Counted from the stretch's first letter, positions 1 to 9,845 are shown. The stretch is 49,364 nucleotides of DNA from Burkholderiales bacterium (GCA_947371645.1 CANBQJ010000002.1:1-49364); one strand, 5' to 3'. The notes: generated from the sequence alone by a model not told the origin. Numbers and translations are program-made.

Positions 1-160
1 GAAGGCTGCACCGGCCAAGAAGGCCGCTGCCAAGAAGGCTGCTGCCAAGAAGGCTCCCGCCAAGCCTGCCCCTGCGCCCAAGAAGGCCGCTGCACCCGCC
101 GCGAAGACCACGCTGAGCCCCCAAGCCGCCTGGCCCTTCCCGACGGGCAACAAGCCCTGA
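1..160 (+). CDS. Histone H1-like Lys/Ala/Pro-rich protein, C-terminal part
   Basis: This is the 3' end of a gene that begins before the window; the frame is open from base 2 to a TGA at 158-160 (52 visible residues). The protein is almost entirely AAAKK/PAKK repeats followed by a short non-repetitive tail that ends LSPQAAWPFPTGNKP. Such lysine-alanine tails occur in bacterial histone H1-like, AlgP-like and PhaF-like proteins, where they bind DNA without sequence specificity; a nucleoid-associated role is inferred from that family resemblance. The non-repetitive tail suggests this is a real C-terminus and not a low-complexity artefact. A short palindrome (CGAGAC/GTCTCG, 162-177) follows the stop codon. 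The N-terminal domain that would decide the exact family lies outside the window. Confidence 0.7.
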   Translation, partial: KAAPAKKAAAKKAAAKKAPAKPAPAPKKAAAPAAKTTLSPQAAWPFPTGNKP

Positions 161-211
161 GCGAGACCCCGGTCTCGTTGATGCGGCAGGCTTGCCTGCC
201 CTTCACCCTCC

Positions 212-238
212 AAAACCCGGCCCTGGTGCCGGGTTTTT
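212..238 (+). terminator. Rho-independent terminator between histone-like gene and DUF167 gene
   Basis: A stem AACCCGG/CCGGGTT with flanking A and T runs (212-220 with 229-237) encloses an 8-nt loop and is followed by a run of T. It ends just before the ATG of the next gene at 245, so that gene would have to be read through or start from a promoter within or before the stem. The A-run on the left also makes it potentially bidirectional. Confidence 0.7.
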
Positions 239-244
239 TCTTCG

Positions 245-607
245 ATGAACCACCGTCACCCCACTCCCGCCGAACACCCTTGGCCTTGCCTGCGCGTGCA
301 AGGTGAACAGGTGGTGCTGGACGTGAGCGTCTCGCCCAATGCGCGCAAGACCGAACTGGTGGGCTGGCATGACGGCGCCTTGCGCATTCGCCTGCAAGCG
401 CCGCCGGTTGACGGCGCCGCCAACGAGGCCTTGTGCAAATGGCTGGCCAAATCCATGGGACTGACGACCAGGCAGGTGACCCTGCTGCGGGGCGACACCA
501 GCCGCCGCAAGCAACTGGCCCTGAGTTGCCCTCCCGAGACCGTCCTGGCCTGGCTGGCCAATCAAGCCGCATTGCAAAACCCGAATCCGGATGTCGACAA
601 GGTCTGA
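245..607 (+). CDS. DUF167 / YggU family protein
   Basis: The 120-residue product matches the DUF167 (YggU) family, a small conserved fold of unknown biochemical role. The family signature is clear: VSPNARKTE near residue 30, then LRIRLQAPPVDGAANEAL around 45-65 and the basic VTLLRGDTSRRKQL segment around 80-92. The length is slightly more than the usual ~95-100 residues because of short extra tails at both ends. The ATG at 245 is directly behind a terminator hairpin. No function is claimed beyond family membership. Confidence 0.88.
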   Translation: MNHRHPTPAEHPWPCLRVQGEQVVLDVSVSPNARKTELVGWHDGALRIRLQAPPVDGAANEALCKWLAKSMGLTTRQVTLLRGDTSRRKQLALSCPPETVLAWLANQAALQNPNPDVDKV

Positions 608-786
608 GCCTCATGCCCGCGTGAAGGCATTGCCCCCCCCTCAATCAAGCGACTGCAGCCCCCTGATCAGGCGCTGGGCAGCAGCCCCGTCGGTGGCTAA
701 AGTGCTTCACATGGTTGTCACGCACTGCCCCCACGCGGCAACCACACTGCAGACAGCATGACAAAGGGGGTGCGGAGTTTCGCAAC

Positions 787-978
787 ATGTCCAGCCCTTA
801 CACCCCCGAACCCAGCCAAGCCCAACTGCTGGAGGTGCAAACCGCACTGTTCAACCTGCGTGACGGGCTGCTGAACCTGAAGATGTCGCTGCAGGAACTC
901 GCCTTCATGACCGATGAAGCCGCCCAGAACCAGGCCCAGGCCGAAACCAACAGCCTGCTGATGCGCCTGCGCGGCTGA
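787..978 (+). CDS. Small hypothetical protein (63 aa)
   Basis: I do not recognise a named family. The ATG at 787 has a good ribosome binding site (GGAG at 776-779, 7-nt spacer); a longer reading from a TTG at 715 is possible but has no such site. The peptide is acidic-polar with a leucine-rich amphipathic stretch (LLEVQTALFNLRDGLLNLKM), suggesting a helical, possibly coiled-coil protein. Its stop codon abuts the stop codon of the convergent cytochrome b561 gene, giving TGATCA at 976-981 with no intergenic base. The 608-786 interval upstream shows no other gene. Confidence 0.55.
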   Translation: MSSPYTPEPSQAQLLEVQTALFNLRDGLLNLKMSLQELAFMTDEAAQNQAQAETNSLLMRLRG

Positions 979-1542
979 TCAGCGGAACCACATGCGCTGC
1001 AGCGTGGGCTGCTTGTCCAGCCACTGGTGCTTCAGGGCACCCGCCACGTGCAGCGCAAACAGGATGTAGAGGCACCAGGCGAAGGCCTCATGGGCCTCGC
1101 CGAACAGGCTGTGAAGCCGCTCCCTGGCCTCCGGCGCCAGGCCCATGATCCAGCCGATGCGCGGCCAGGGCAGCTGCCCGAACAGGAACATGGGGTGTGT
1201 GGCCGCATCTTTCCAGGCCGAGTCGTGCATCCAGCCCGACAGGGGCAAGGCCAGCATCAGCACATAAAGCAGGCCATGCACCGCGTGCGACACGCGAGAC
1301 TCCACCGGCGTCAGCGCCCCTTGAGCCCAAGCGGGCGGCCGGTGCCCGATGCGCCACAGGATGCGCAGCAACACCAGCCCCAGCACCGTGATGCCGATCG
1401 ACTTGTGCGTGTCGATGACCAGTCGAACGCGCTCTTCCGGCATCAAGTCCACCAGCCAGACCAAGGCGATGTTGCCCAACATGAGGACGGCCACCAGCCA
1501 ATGCAAAGTGATGGCAACGCGTGTGTATCGGTTGTGAGACAT
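979..1542 (-). CDS. Cytochrome b561 family protein
   Basis: A 187-residue integral membrane protein with four predicted helices typical of the prokaryotic cytochrome b561/CybB family, which carries heme b and moves electrons between the quinone pool and periplasmic or superoxide partners. Visible family marks are YTRVAITLHWLVAVLM at the N-terminus (first heme-ligating His), DTHKSIGITVLGLVLLRILWR, HAVHGLLYVLMLALPLSGW and HEAFAWCLYILFALHVAGALKH near the end. The start at 1542 (MSHNRYTRVA) was chosen because homologues begin there; the frame stays open upstream to 1686 but that stretch is not hydrophobic or family-like. It is divergent from the GT2 gene. Confidence 0.88.
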   Translation of the reverse strand: MSHNRYTRVAITLHWLVAVLMLGNIALVWLVDLMPEERVRLVIDTHKSIGITVLGLVLLRILWRIGHRPPAWAQGALTPVESRVSHAVHGLLYVLMLALPLSGWMHDSAWKDAATHPMFLFGQLPWPRIGWIMGLAPEARERLHSLFGEAHEAFAWCLYILFALHVAGALKHQWLDKQPTLQRMWFR

Positions 1543-1638
1543 GTGTAAAGCAAGCCTGAAATGCGATGCTTGGTGCCCCGCTTGAAGGCAAGGCCCGCCG
1601 ATTTGCGGCACCATGGCGGCCGCGCTCGCACATTGTCC

Positions 1639-3147
1639 ATGAAAGACCGTTCCATCCACCTGCTGCGGCAGGCCCTGCTGCAACACTCACCGCGCCATCT
1701 GGGCGCCCGGTCGAACTGGCGTGCGGCGCTGATCCATGTGCTGGTGCTCGGACTGTGGGCAGGCCTGCTTCATGAAGCCTGGACACAGCGCAGCGCCGTG
1801 ATGGCCTGGTCGCTGGGCATCGTCTACGTGAGCTACGACAGCCTGCTGCTGGCCTTCGTGGCCACCCAGACGTGGCGCTTGCTGCGCCGGCCTGCAAGCC
1901 ACACCACCCCGCTGGCCACCACCCGACCCAGCCTGACCGTGATCGTCGCGGCCCACAACGAGGCCACGGTGCTGCCCGTGACGATTCAAGCCCTGCTGGA
2001 CCAGACCGACCGCCCCGACCAGATCATCATCGCCGACGACGGCTCCAGCGATGGCACGGCCGCCTTGCTCCCCAACCGCTGGGCACTCACGCCGCCCGCC
2101 CTGGGTGAACTGAGCGAAGCCAGCCCACGCGTGGCCGGCCTGCACTGGCTGCGCCTGCCACATGGCGGCAAGGCCAGCGCCCTCAACCAGGCCCTGTGCG
2201 CGGTTCACACCGACATCGTGCTGACCGTGGACGGCGACACCTTGCTGGCGCCCGATGCCATCGCCGTGGTGCGCCAGGCTTTTGCGCAAGACGAGAACCT
2301 GGTCGCTGCCACCGGCATCATCACCCCCGTGTGCAGCAAAGACTGGCGGGGACGCGTCTTCCAATGGTTCCAGACCTACGAGTACATCCGCAACTTCCTG
2401 TCCCGCTATGCCTGGGCACAGTTGAACAGCCTCCTGCTGGTCTCTGGTGCCTTCGCCTGCTTCCGTCGCGAGGCCGTGCTGACCGTGGGCGGCTTCGATG
2501 GCGACTGCCTGGTGGAGGACTACGAACTCATCCACCGCCTGCACCGGCACGCCAAAGACCAGGGGCTGCCCTGGCGCGTGGACGTGCTGGGTCAGGCCCA
2601 GGCCCACACCGATGCCCCCAGCACCCTGCCTGCCTTCCTGCGCCAGCGCCGCCGCTGGTTTGGTGGCTTCCTCCAAACGCAGTACTGGTACCGAGACATG
2701 GTGGCCAACCCGCGCATGGGTGCCTTGGGGCTGCTGATGCTGCCGGTCAAGGCGCTGGACACCTTGCAGCCGCTGTACGGCCTCACCGCCTTCGTGCTGC
2801 TGTTGGGCTTCGTGCTGACCGGGCGCTTCCAGCTGGTGGGGCCCGTGCTCACTGTGATGGGCGTCAAGGTGCTCATCGACCTGAGCTACCACCTGTGGTC
2901 CATCCACCTCTACCGCCGATGGGTGGGCGATGCACAGCGTGCCAGCCTGTGGCAGGCGCTGGCCGCGTCCATCGTCGAGCCCGTGAGCTTCCAGTTGCTG
3001 CGCCACCTGGGCGCCATGCTGGGCTGGTGGTCCATCCTGACGGGCGCCAGCACCTGGGGCCACACGGCCCAGCGTGGCTTGAGCGAGCACCACGAAGCCC
3101 GATCTCCCTTGCTCGATGACGACGAGTCAGAGGCCCAGACCGGCTGA
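1639..3147 (+). CDS. Processive GT2 family membrane glycosyltransferase
   Basis: A 502-residue protein with two N-terminal membrane segments, a GT-A catalytic domain and three or more C-terminal membrane segments. The catalytic signature of processive GT2 enzymes (cellulose synthase, PgaC/IcaA, NodC type) is complete: SLTVIVAAHNE and IIIADDGSSDGT for nucleotide-sugar binding, TVDGDT (DxD), VEDYEL (base) and QRRRW (acceptor site). It probably polymerises or extends a surface glycan from a UDP-sugar at the inner membrane; the sugar cannot be told from sequence. No deacetylase or other exopolysaccharide genes lie next to it. ATG 1639 was chosen over an earlier ATG at 1561 because the upstream part is low-quality coding. 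Confidence 0.8.
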   Translation: MKDRSIHLLRQALLQHSPRHLGARSNWRAALIHVLVLGLWAGLLHEAWTQRSAVMAWSLGIVYVSYDSLLLAFVATQTWRLLRRPASHTTPLATTRPSLTVIVAAHNEATVLPVTIQALLDQTDRPDQIIIADDGSSDGTAALLPNRWALTPPALGELSEASPRVAGLHWLRLPHGGKASALNQALCAVHTDIVLTVDGDTLLAPDAIAVVRQAFAQDENLVAATGIITPVCSKDWRGRVFQWFQTYEYIRNFLSRYAWAQLNSLLLVSGAFACFRREAVLTVGGFDGDCLVEDYELIHRLHRHAKDQGLPWRVDVLGQAQAHTDAPSTLPAFLRQRRRWFGGFLQTQYWYRDMVANPRMGALGLLMLPVKALDTLQPLYGLTAFVLLLGFVLTGRFQLVGPVLTVMGVKVLIDLSYHLWSIHLYRRWVGDAQRASLWQALAASIVEPVSFQLLRHLGAMLGWWSILTGASTWGHTAQRGLSEHHEARSPLLDDDESEAQTG

Positions 3148-3279
3148 CTTGCTTACACTACAGGGTTTGACGAACCCCTCGCGTCGCCCGGTCCTGCCGG
3201 CGTGGCGGCTGCGGCACTGCTTGCGTGCCGGACATGGACGCCGCGTTCGTCCCCCCCCTCTCACCAGACTCCCCACACC

Positions 3280-4944
<1,665 letters not shown>

Positions 4945-4963
4945 AACCTCGCAGCCTTCACGA

Positions 4964-4989
4964 AGCCCGTCCATGCGACGGGCTTTTTT
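4964..4989 (+). terminator. Rho-independent terminator after ettA
   Basis: An 8-bp perfect stem AGCCCGTC/GACGGGCT (4964-4971 with 4977-4984), 5-nt loop, and a six-T tail, 19 bases after the ettA stop codon. Confidence 0.85.
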
Positions 4990-5100
4990 GTGGCCACGCC
5001 ATCCAGACGGACCCTGACGCCCAGAGGGGGGTATGGTCGCGCATTCGGGGGCTATCCCTAGGTGCGTGCCCCCGAGCCGAGCGCATCGCGAGGGCTAGAA

Positions 5101-5128
5101 TTTGCCAAGGTGGAAATGCTTTGGCAAA
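5101..5128. promoter_or_regulatory. Perfect 8-bp inverted repeat upstream of the TRAP-like locus, possible operator
   Basis: TTTGCCAA (5101-5108) and TTGGCAAA (5121-5128) form a perfect dyad whose half-sites are 20 bp apart centre to centre, about two helical turns. It lies about 110 bp before the lipoprotein gene at 5238, in an otherwise empty 248-bp gap (4990-5237). A TAGAAT hexamer at 5096-5101 could be a -10 element overlapping it; no good -35 is seen. A regulator-binding site is an inference. Confidence 0.35.
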
Positions 5129-5237
5129 AGGTGCCAGAACAGGCCCACAAGCGGCTCGACCCCCGGGTTCGCCAACAGGATCAGAACGCATGGTGCAGGT
5201 TGACCCAGCACCCTCGAACGCCTTGGAGACAAATTAG

Positions 5238-6266
5238 ATGACCTCTCGGATCAAGCTCGTGCTCGCAACGACGGCCATGGCGGCCCTCACCACCTTCGGC
5301 ATGAGCGGTTGCGCCCTGATCGAGTCCAATGTCAGCGGTACCACGCTGGGCATCCTGGAAGACGGCTTCACACCGCCCACCCTCAAGATGGGCGACGTGG
5401 ACCTGGCTTGCAGCTTTGCCATGGCCAACGGCCCGCTGGTGGGTGCCGCCCGCAACTTCTACGGCGACCCGTCGCTGATGGAAACCGTGCTGCTGTCGTC
5501 TGCAGGGGCTTGCTCCGAAACGCAGGCCGTGTCTGAAGAGATGCGCTACCTGCGTGCCGCCCGCGACAAGCGCTCGGACGAAGCCCAGGACGCCCGCATC
5601 GCCCAGAAGCGCCTGATGGCCATTGCCGCCGAACGCCAGTTCACCGCCTTCTACCGCATGAAGACCAAGCTGGAGCAGAAGTACTTCTTCAAGTACGGCA
5701 CCAACTGCCCGGCCTTCAAGCGAGACTTCGACGAACTGGTCTACCTGCTGGGTTCTCTGGCTGGCTTGCAGGCCATGCAGAACGACATCGGCGCCCAGCA
5801 GTCCGTGGGCGTGCCCACCGACACCGCACCCCTGGTTGAAAAGGCCATGAAGTGCCTGGACAACGACAAGTGGTGGGGCGCCCCGGAAGCCACCCGTGCA
5901 GCCGTGTGGAGCATCATCCCTGGCGGCGCCGACGGCAAGGACGTCAAGGGCACCTTCGAGCACAGCATGGCCATCGGTGAGGCCAAGGGCGTGCGCCTGT
6001 CGCACGTGATGGCCGTGGTTGCTGCGCAATCGGCCGATGACGGCCCGCGCATCCGCCAGATCATCAAGCGCTTCGTGAGCGTCAAGGACTTCAAGACGTC
6101 CAACGACTACCGCCTGATCGATGCCATCGCGCAATCACAGTTGCAAAACGTCTCTGACCGGATGTGGACCACAGGCGCAGGCACCCGCACACCCATTGCC
6201 AGCCTGGGCAAATTCTGGGACGAGAAGGCCGGAGCCGACATTGACGTGGACAGCCTGCTGAAGTAA
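5238..6266 (+). CDS. Lipoprotein of TRAP-like transport locus (possible T-component analogue)
   Basis: A 342-residue protein with a lipoprotein signal: basic start MTSRIK, hydrophobic core and a lipobox-like FGMSGC with Cys26. The mature part is predominantly helical, contains few hydrophobic runs and has several cysteines (ACSE, NCPAF, KCLDND). I do not recognise a named domain. The adjacent genes encode a periplasmic solute-binding protein and a fused TRAP permease, and TRAP loci in some bacteria carry a lipoprotein T component (TatT) made of helical repeats, so an analogous role at the membrane is a reasonable guess. The ATG at 5238 has no strong ribosome-binding site but the signal sequence begins right there. 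It is separated from the next gene by a possible attenuator. Confidence 0.55.
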   Translation: MTSRIKLVLATTAMAALTTFGMSGCALIESNVSGTTLGILEDGFTPPTLKMGDVDLACSFAMANGPLVGAARNFYGDPSLMETVLLSSAGACSETQAVSEEMRYLRAARDKRSDEAQDARIAQKRLMAIAAERQFTAFYRMKTKLEQKYFFKYGTNCPAFKRDFDELVYLLGSLAGLQAMQNDIGAQQSVGVPTDTAPLVEKAMKCLDNDKWWGAPEATRAAVWSIIPGGADGKDVKGTFEHSMAIGEAKGVRLSHVMAVVAAQSADDGPRIRQIIKRFVSVKDFKTSNDYRLIDAIAQSQLQNVSDRMWTTGAGTRTPIASLGKFWDEKAGADIDVDSLLK

Positions 6267-6355
6267 GCAATTGCATTCAACGTGTCGCGAACAATCGGGA
6301 ATTCCCTTCCCCCGACCACGTGGCGCGGGTTTACCAGAAATGGTCAGCCAACAGA

Positions 6356-6361
6356 TATAGT
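6356..6361 (+). promoter_or_regulatory. Possible -10 element for the binding-protein leader
   Basis: TATAGT at 6356-6361 would place a start near 6368 and give a leader of about 105 nt that contains all three alternative hairpins described below. The best upstream hexamer is TTACCA (6331-6336) with a long 19-bp spacer, so support is weak. Confidence 0.25.
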
Positions 6362-6381
6362 CACAAAATCTACCGTTTGTT

Positions 6382-6455
6382 GCGAGCTTGCCCTTGGGTA
6401 TGGCTCGCCAACACAACACCCAGGGGCACGGCACAAGCGGCCCCTGGCTTTTTTT
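6382..6455 (+). promoter_or_regulatory. Candidate transcription attenuator with three competing hairpins
   Basis: Three stems share bases. Hairpin A pairs GCGAGC (6382-6387) with GCTCGC (6403-6408). Hairpin B pairs GCCCTTGGGT (6390-6399) with ACCCAGGGGC (6418-6427), ten pairs including one G-U. Hairpin C pairs CCAGGGGC (6420-6427) with GCCCCTGG (6440-6447) and is followed by a seven-T tract, so it is a canonical intrinsic terminator. B excludes C, and A crosses B. The T tract ends only about 8 nt before the GAGGAG ribosome-binding site of the binding-protein gene. This is the arrangement of an antiterminator/terminator switch. The trigger is not identifiable, and I see no known riboswitch consensus. 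Confidence 0.55.
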
Positions 6456-6473
6456 GGGTACCGAGGAGATTGC

Positions 6474-7526
6474 ATGAAGATGGTGAGGTGGCTGGGGACC
6501 GCCAGCGCATCGCTGCTGCTGGCCGTTGGCGCAGCAGGTTCGGCGCAAGCTGGCCAGAAGGTCTGTGTCTATGACCTGCTGGGTGCAGCGGGTGACCTGT
6601 TCAACATGTCGAAAGACTACGCTGTGGCCATGCAAAAGTATGGCGCAACGATCGAACTCAAGGGGTACACCGACGAGCGCGTGGCCACGGAAGACTTCCG
6701 TACCGGCCAGTGCGATGCCGTGATCGCCACGGCTTTCCGCACGCGCCAGTTCAATGCGGTGGCAGGCTCCATCGACACCCTGGGTGCGACCACCATCGTG
6801 CGCGATGGCCACATCGACATCCCCGGCAGCTACGACGTGGTGCGCACCATCATCCGCACCTATGCAGATCCGGCCGCCAGCAAGCTGATGATCGAAGGCC
6901 CGTATGAGATTGGCGGCATCACACCCCTGGGCGCGGCCTACCCTGTGCTCAACGACCGCAAGATCAACACCGTTGAAGCCCTGGCCGGCAAGCGCATTGC
7001 CTCGTTCGACTACGACAAGGCCCAGGCCGTGATGATCCAGCGCATCGGTGCGCAACCGGTGTCTGCCGACATCACCAACTTCTCGACGAAGTTCAACAAC
7101 GGTGCTGTGGACATGATCGCCGCGCCGACCATGGCCTACAAGCCGCTGGAGCTCTACAAGGGCATCGGCAAGAACGGTGGCATCACCCGCTTCCCGATCA
7201 TGATCCTGACCTACCAGGTCGTGCTCAACCGCACCAAGTTCCCGGATGGCTTTGGCGAGAAATCTCGTGACTACTGGGCCAGCCAGTTCGATCGCTCCCT
7301 GCAGCTGATCAAGCAGGCCGATGCCAGCATCCCACCCAGCACCTGGATGGAGTTGAGCTCCGAGAACTCCTACAAGTACACCCTCATGCTCCGCGAGTCC
7401 CGCATCGACCTGGCCCAGAAGGGCCTGTACGACAAGCGTGGCCTCAAGGTCATCAAGAAGATCCGTTGCAAGATCAATCCGGCCGACCCGGAATGCGCGA
7501 CGAAGTCAGAAGAAGAGTGGAAGTGA
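6474..7526 (+). CDS. Periplasmic solute-binding protein, AdeT1/2-like (TRAP-associated)
   Basis: A 350-residue secreted protein: signal peptide to about residue 24 (AAGSAQA before GQKVCVYD), then a two-lobed periplasmic binding fold. It resembles the AdeT1/AdeT2 family, first named in Acinetobacter as putative RND efflux components but structurally like TRAP substrate-binding proteins. Features seen include KVCVYDLLGAAGDLFN at the mature N-terminus, VEALAGKRIASFDYDKAQ in the hinge region, and a basic cysteine-bearing tail (KKIRCKINPADPEC). GAGGAG at 6463-6468 sits 5 nt before ATG 6474. It probably delivers a ligand to the fused permease downstream; substrate unknown. Expression is likely gated by the hairpin switch just upstream. 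Confidence 0.72.
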   Translation: MKMVRWLGTASASLLLAVGAAGSAQAGQKVCVYDLLGAAGDLFNMSKDYAVAMQKYGATIELKGYTDERVATEDFRTGQCDAVIATAFRTRQFNAVAGSIDTLGATTIVRDGHIDIPGSYDVVRTIIRTYADPAASKLMIEGPYEIGGITPLGAAYPVLNDRKINTVEALAGKRIASFDYDKAQAVMIQRIGAQPVSADITNFSTKFNNGAVDMIAAPTMAYKPLELYKGIGKNGGITRFPIMILTYQVVLNRTKFPDGFGEKSRDYWASQFDRSLQLIKQADASIPPSTWMELSSENSYKYTLMLRESRIDLAQKGLYDKRGLKVIKKIRCKINPADPECATKSEEEWK

Positions 7527-7537
7527 TGGACCCGGTG

Positions 7538-7554
7538 GTGGCGCGAGCCGCCAC
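7538..7554 (+). other. Weak hairpin between binding-protein and permease genes
   Basis: GTGGCG/CGCCAC (6-bp stem, 5-nt loop) followed by TTTGCGTTTT. It could be a partial terminator or an mRNA-stabilising stem that reduces permease expression relative to the binding protein, which is common in transporter operons. No continuous T tract is present. Confidence 0.3.
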
Positions 7555-7639
7555 TTTGCGTTTTCACTGAACCCACCCTGCGCCTCTCCCAACCTGTGAA
7601 AAGGCTGCCTCCCGGCCGGCCTGTCTGTGCGATCGCCCC

Positions 7640-9802
7640 ATGAACACCCCTGAATCCCGAAAGATCCTGGGCAGAACCTTCCTCGAATGGTTCTCCAGCC
7701 TGCCCGTGTTTGCCTTGTTGTTGCTGACTCTGATCATCGGTACGGGTGAAATGGTGCACGGCCAACTGCTGAAGTTTGGCGAGGCCATGTTTGGCGACAC
7801 GCAGGCTCAGGTGCAGTACTTCATGCTGCGTGCAGAACCCAGCAAACCGGAGTGCGACCCCAATCTGAACATCGACACCGAGCTGGCACGCCAGATGTCC
7901 GCAGCCTCGGCACCCGCCGGCAAGAAGGCCGACGACATCGATGACCTCTTCGGTGGCGACACCAAGGCGGCTGACCCGGTGGTGCTGCGCAAGTCTCTGG
8001 AACAGTCGCAGGCCATCTGCAAGGCCAAGTTCGACCTTTACGCGAAGGTCGTGCAGCACCAGACGCCACAGGTGAAGGCCTACCGCATCCTGGAAACCAG
8101 CTTCTTTGGCCTCTTCCAGATCGGCACCGACAACCGGCCGCTGATCCTGTTGCTGATGGTGGCCATCGCGGCCATCACGACCACGCTGGGCTTCCACCAC
8201 ATCGGCATCCGCCCTGGCCACTACACCAAGGACTACCTGCTGCAGTCGGCTGCGCAGGTGGTGTCCTCAAGCCTCTTGTTGTTCTCGAGCGTTCGCTATT
8301 TGCAGATCCTGCAAGGCAGTGGCGTGGCGGTCGAGCACCCGCTGATCCACTACATCTGGATCGGCCTGTTCACCACGCTGCTGTTGATCAACCTCAAGCG
8401 CGTGGTCATGCCGGTCAAGTCCACTTTTGGTGAAGGCGACTGGTCCGGCGCATTCCTGTCCATCCCGCTGTACGCGCAGATGGCCACCATCGCCGGTGTC
8501 TACTTCCTGATCAAGGGCCACCACGCTGGCCTGGCCATCTACATCAACCAGCTGATGGAGCTGCCCAGCATCTTCATGAACCTGGGCCTGTTCATCTGGT
8601 CGGGGATGTTGCTCAAGCAGAGCCGCATCGTCGACCTGTTCATGAACCTGTTGCGCCCCTGGAGCATGTCGCCCCAGTTGCTCACCTACATCGTGCTGCT
8701 GGGCGCGGCGGTGGCCACGGCCTACACCGGCGCATCGGGCGTGTTCGTGATCGCAGCGGGCGGCATCATTTACCACGAGGTGCGCGCCTCGGGTGGTTCA
8801 CGCCAGTTTGCGCTGGCGGCCACCGCCATGTCCGGCTCGCTGGGCGTCGTGCTGCGCCCTTGCCTGCTGGTGGTGATGATTGCTGCGCTGAACAAGCAAG
8901 TGACCACGTCTGGCCTGTACCACTGGGGCTTCTACGTCTTCTTGCTGACGTCGACGCTGTTCTTCCTGGTGTCGCAACTGCTGCGCACCCAGCGCGCCAA
9001 CATCGCTTCGCCGATGACGGCCATCCCGGCCACCCTGCGTGAACTGATCCCGCTGGCGCCCTACCTGGTGATGGTGTTCATCATCGTGGCGATCTATGAA
9101 TTTGCGCTGGACACCAAACTCAACGAAATCACCGCGCCGACGATCATGCCGGTCATCCTGATCCTGCTGCTGGTCTTCGACAAGATGACCAACAAGGGCA
9201 AGGCCGAGTTGACCCCCGACTACGCCAGCCACCGTCAGGAAGGTGTCGAGAAGTCGATCCGCTATGCCACCAATGAAACCATTGGCCACATCGGTGCCCT
9301 GTTGAGCCTGATGACGCTGTCGCTGGCCATGGGTGGCGTGATCGAACGCTCTGAAGTCATGGGCTACTTCCCCAAGGTCTTCGAGAATCACTGGACGGCC
9401 ATGGCCTTCCTGGTCGTGACCAAGGTGCTGCTGGGCATGATCATGGACCCGTTCGGCGCCGTGGTGCTGGTCTCCGGCACGCTGGCCCCGATTGCCTACG
9501 CCAACAACATCGACCCGCTGCACTTCTGGATGATGGTGCTCGTGGCCTTCGAGCTGGGCTACCTGCTGCCGCCTGTGGCCATCAATCAGCTGCTGACCCG
9601 TCAGGTGATTGGCGAAGAAGAAGTCACCATCGCAGACAGCGAAGTGAAGCACCTCGGCTTCTACCGCCGCTACGAGCGCTGGATCTTGCCCGCGGTCGTG
9701 ATGACGGCGGGCCTGGTGATCGTGTCCTTCGGCCCGCTGGCTGTGCACGACTACCCGCAGCTGTCCTTCATCCGCGAGTGGTTCCCGATGCCCGCGCAGT
9801 GA
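7640..9802 (+). CDS. Fused TRAP transporter permease (small + large subunit)
   Basis: A 720-residue inner-membrane protein. The first ~180 residues have a membrane helix (VFALLLLTLIIGTG), a ~110-residue extracytoplasmic insert with acidic DDIDDLFGGD and two cysteines, and another helix group. The remainder is a DctM-like large permease with about 12 helices. The diagnostic TRAP-M segment GMIMDPFGAVVLVSG, followed by NNIDPLHFWMMVLVAFELGY and LLPPVAINQ, is well preserved. It would use an ion gradient to import the ligand handed over by the binding protein at 6474-7526. The long insert in the small-subunit region is unusual; ordinary DctQ domains have short loops. A strong terminator follows. 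Confidence 0.82.
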   Translation: MNTPESRKILGRTFLEWFSSLPVFALLLLTLIIGTGEMVHGQLLKFGEAMFGDTQAQVQYFMLRAEPSKPECDPNLNIDTELARQMSAASAPAGKKADDIDDLFGGDTKAADPVVLRKSLEQSQAICKAKFDLYAKVVQHQTPQVKAYRILETSFFGLFQIGTDNRPLILLLMVAIAAITTTLGFHHIGIRPGHYTKDYLLQSAAQVVSSSLLLFSSVRYLQILQGSGVAVEHPLIHYIWIGLFTTLLLINLKRVVMPVKSTFGEGDWSGAFLSIPLYAQMATIAGVYFLIKGHHAGLAIYINQLMELPSIFMNLGLFIWSGMLLKQSRIVDLFMNLLRPWSMSPQLLTYIVLLGAAVATAYTGASGVFVIAAGGIIYHEVRASGGSRQFALAATAMSGSLGVVLRPCLLVVMIAALNKQVTTSGLYHWGFYVFLLTSTLFFLVSQLLRTQRANIASPMTAIPATLRELIPLAPYLVMVFIIVAIYEFALDTKLNEITAPTIMPVILILLLVFDKMTNKGKAELTPDYASHRQEGVEKSIRYATNETIGHIGALLSLMTLSLAMGGVIERSEVMGYFPKVFENHWTAMAFLVVTKVLLGMIMDPFGAVVLVSGTLAPIAYANNIDPLHFWMMVLVAFELGYLLPPVAINQLLTRQVIGEEEVTIADSEVKHLGFYRRYERWILPAVVMTAGLVIVSFGPLAVHDYPQLSFIREWFPMPAQ

Positions 9803-9845
9803 CGCCGGCGCAGTGATGCCCGACAGGTCGCTCTGACCCGATCCC

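Noticed and set aside
1..110. Regular repeats of GCCAAGAAGGCT type, possible CRISPR or tandem repeat element
   Set aside because: The unit is a codon repeat of a Lys/Ala-rich protein with an open frame and a proper stop; there are no spacers.
1687..3093. Long minus-strand open frame (468 codons) opposite the GT2 gene
   Set aside because: It mirrors a well-supported plus-strand gene; composition is Gln/His/Gly/Val-rich as expected from antisense of high-GC coding DNA, and no family motif appears. The same applies to minus frames over ettA (3127-4974), the PAS kinase (31225-33993), the hybrid kinase (36185-38266) and the EAL protein (40582-42792).
6382..6455. ANTAR target hairpins for the regulator encoded at 34041
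   Set aside because: ANTAR targets are paired stems with six-base loops having A at position 1 and G at 4; the loops here are 12, 15 and 18 nt.
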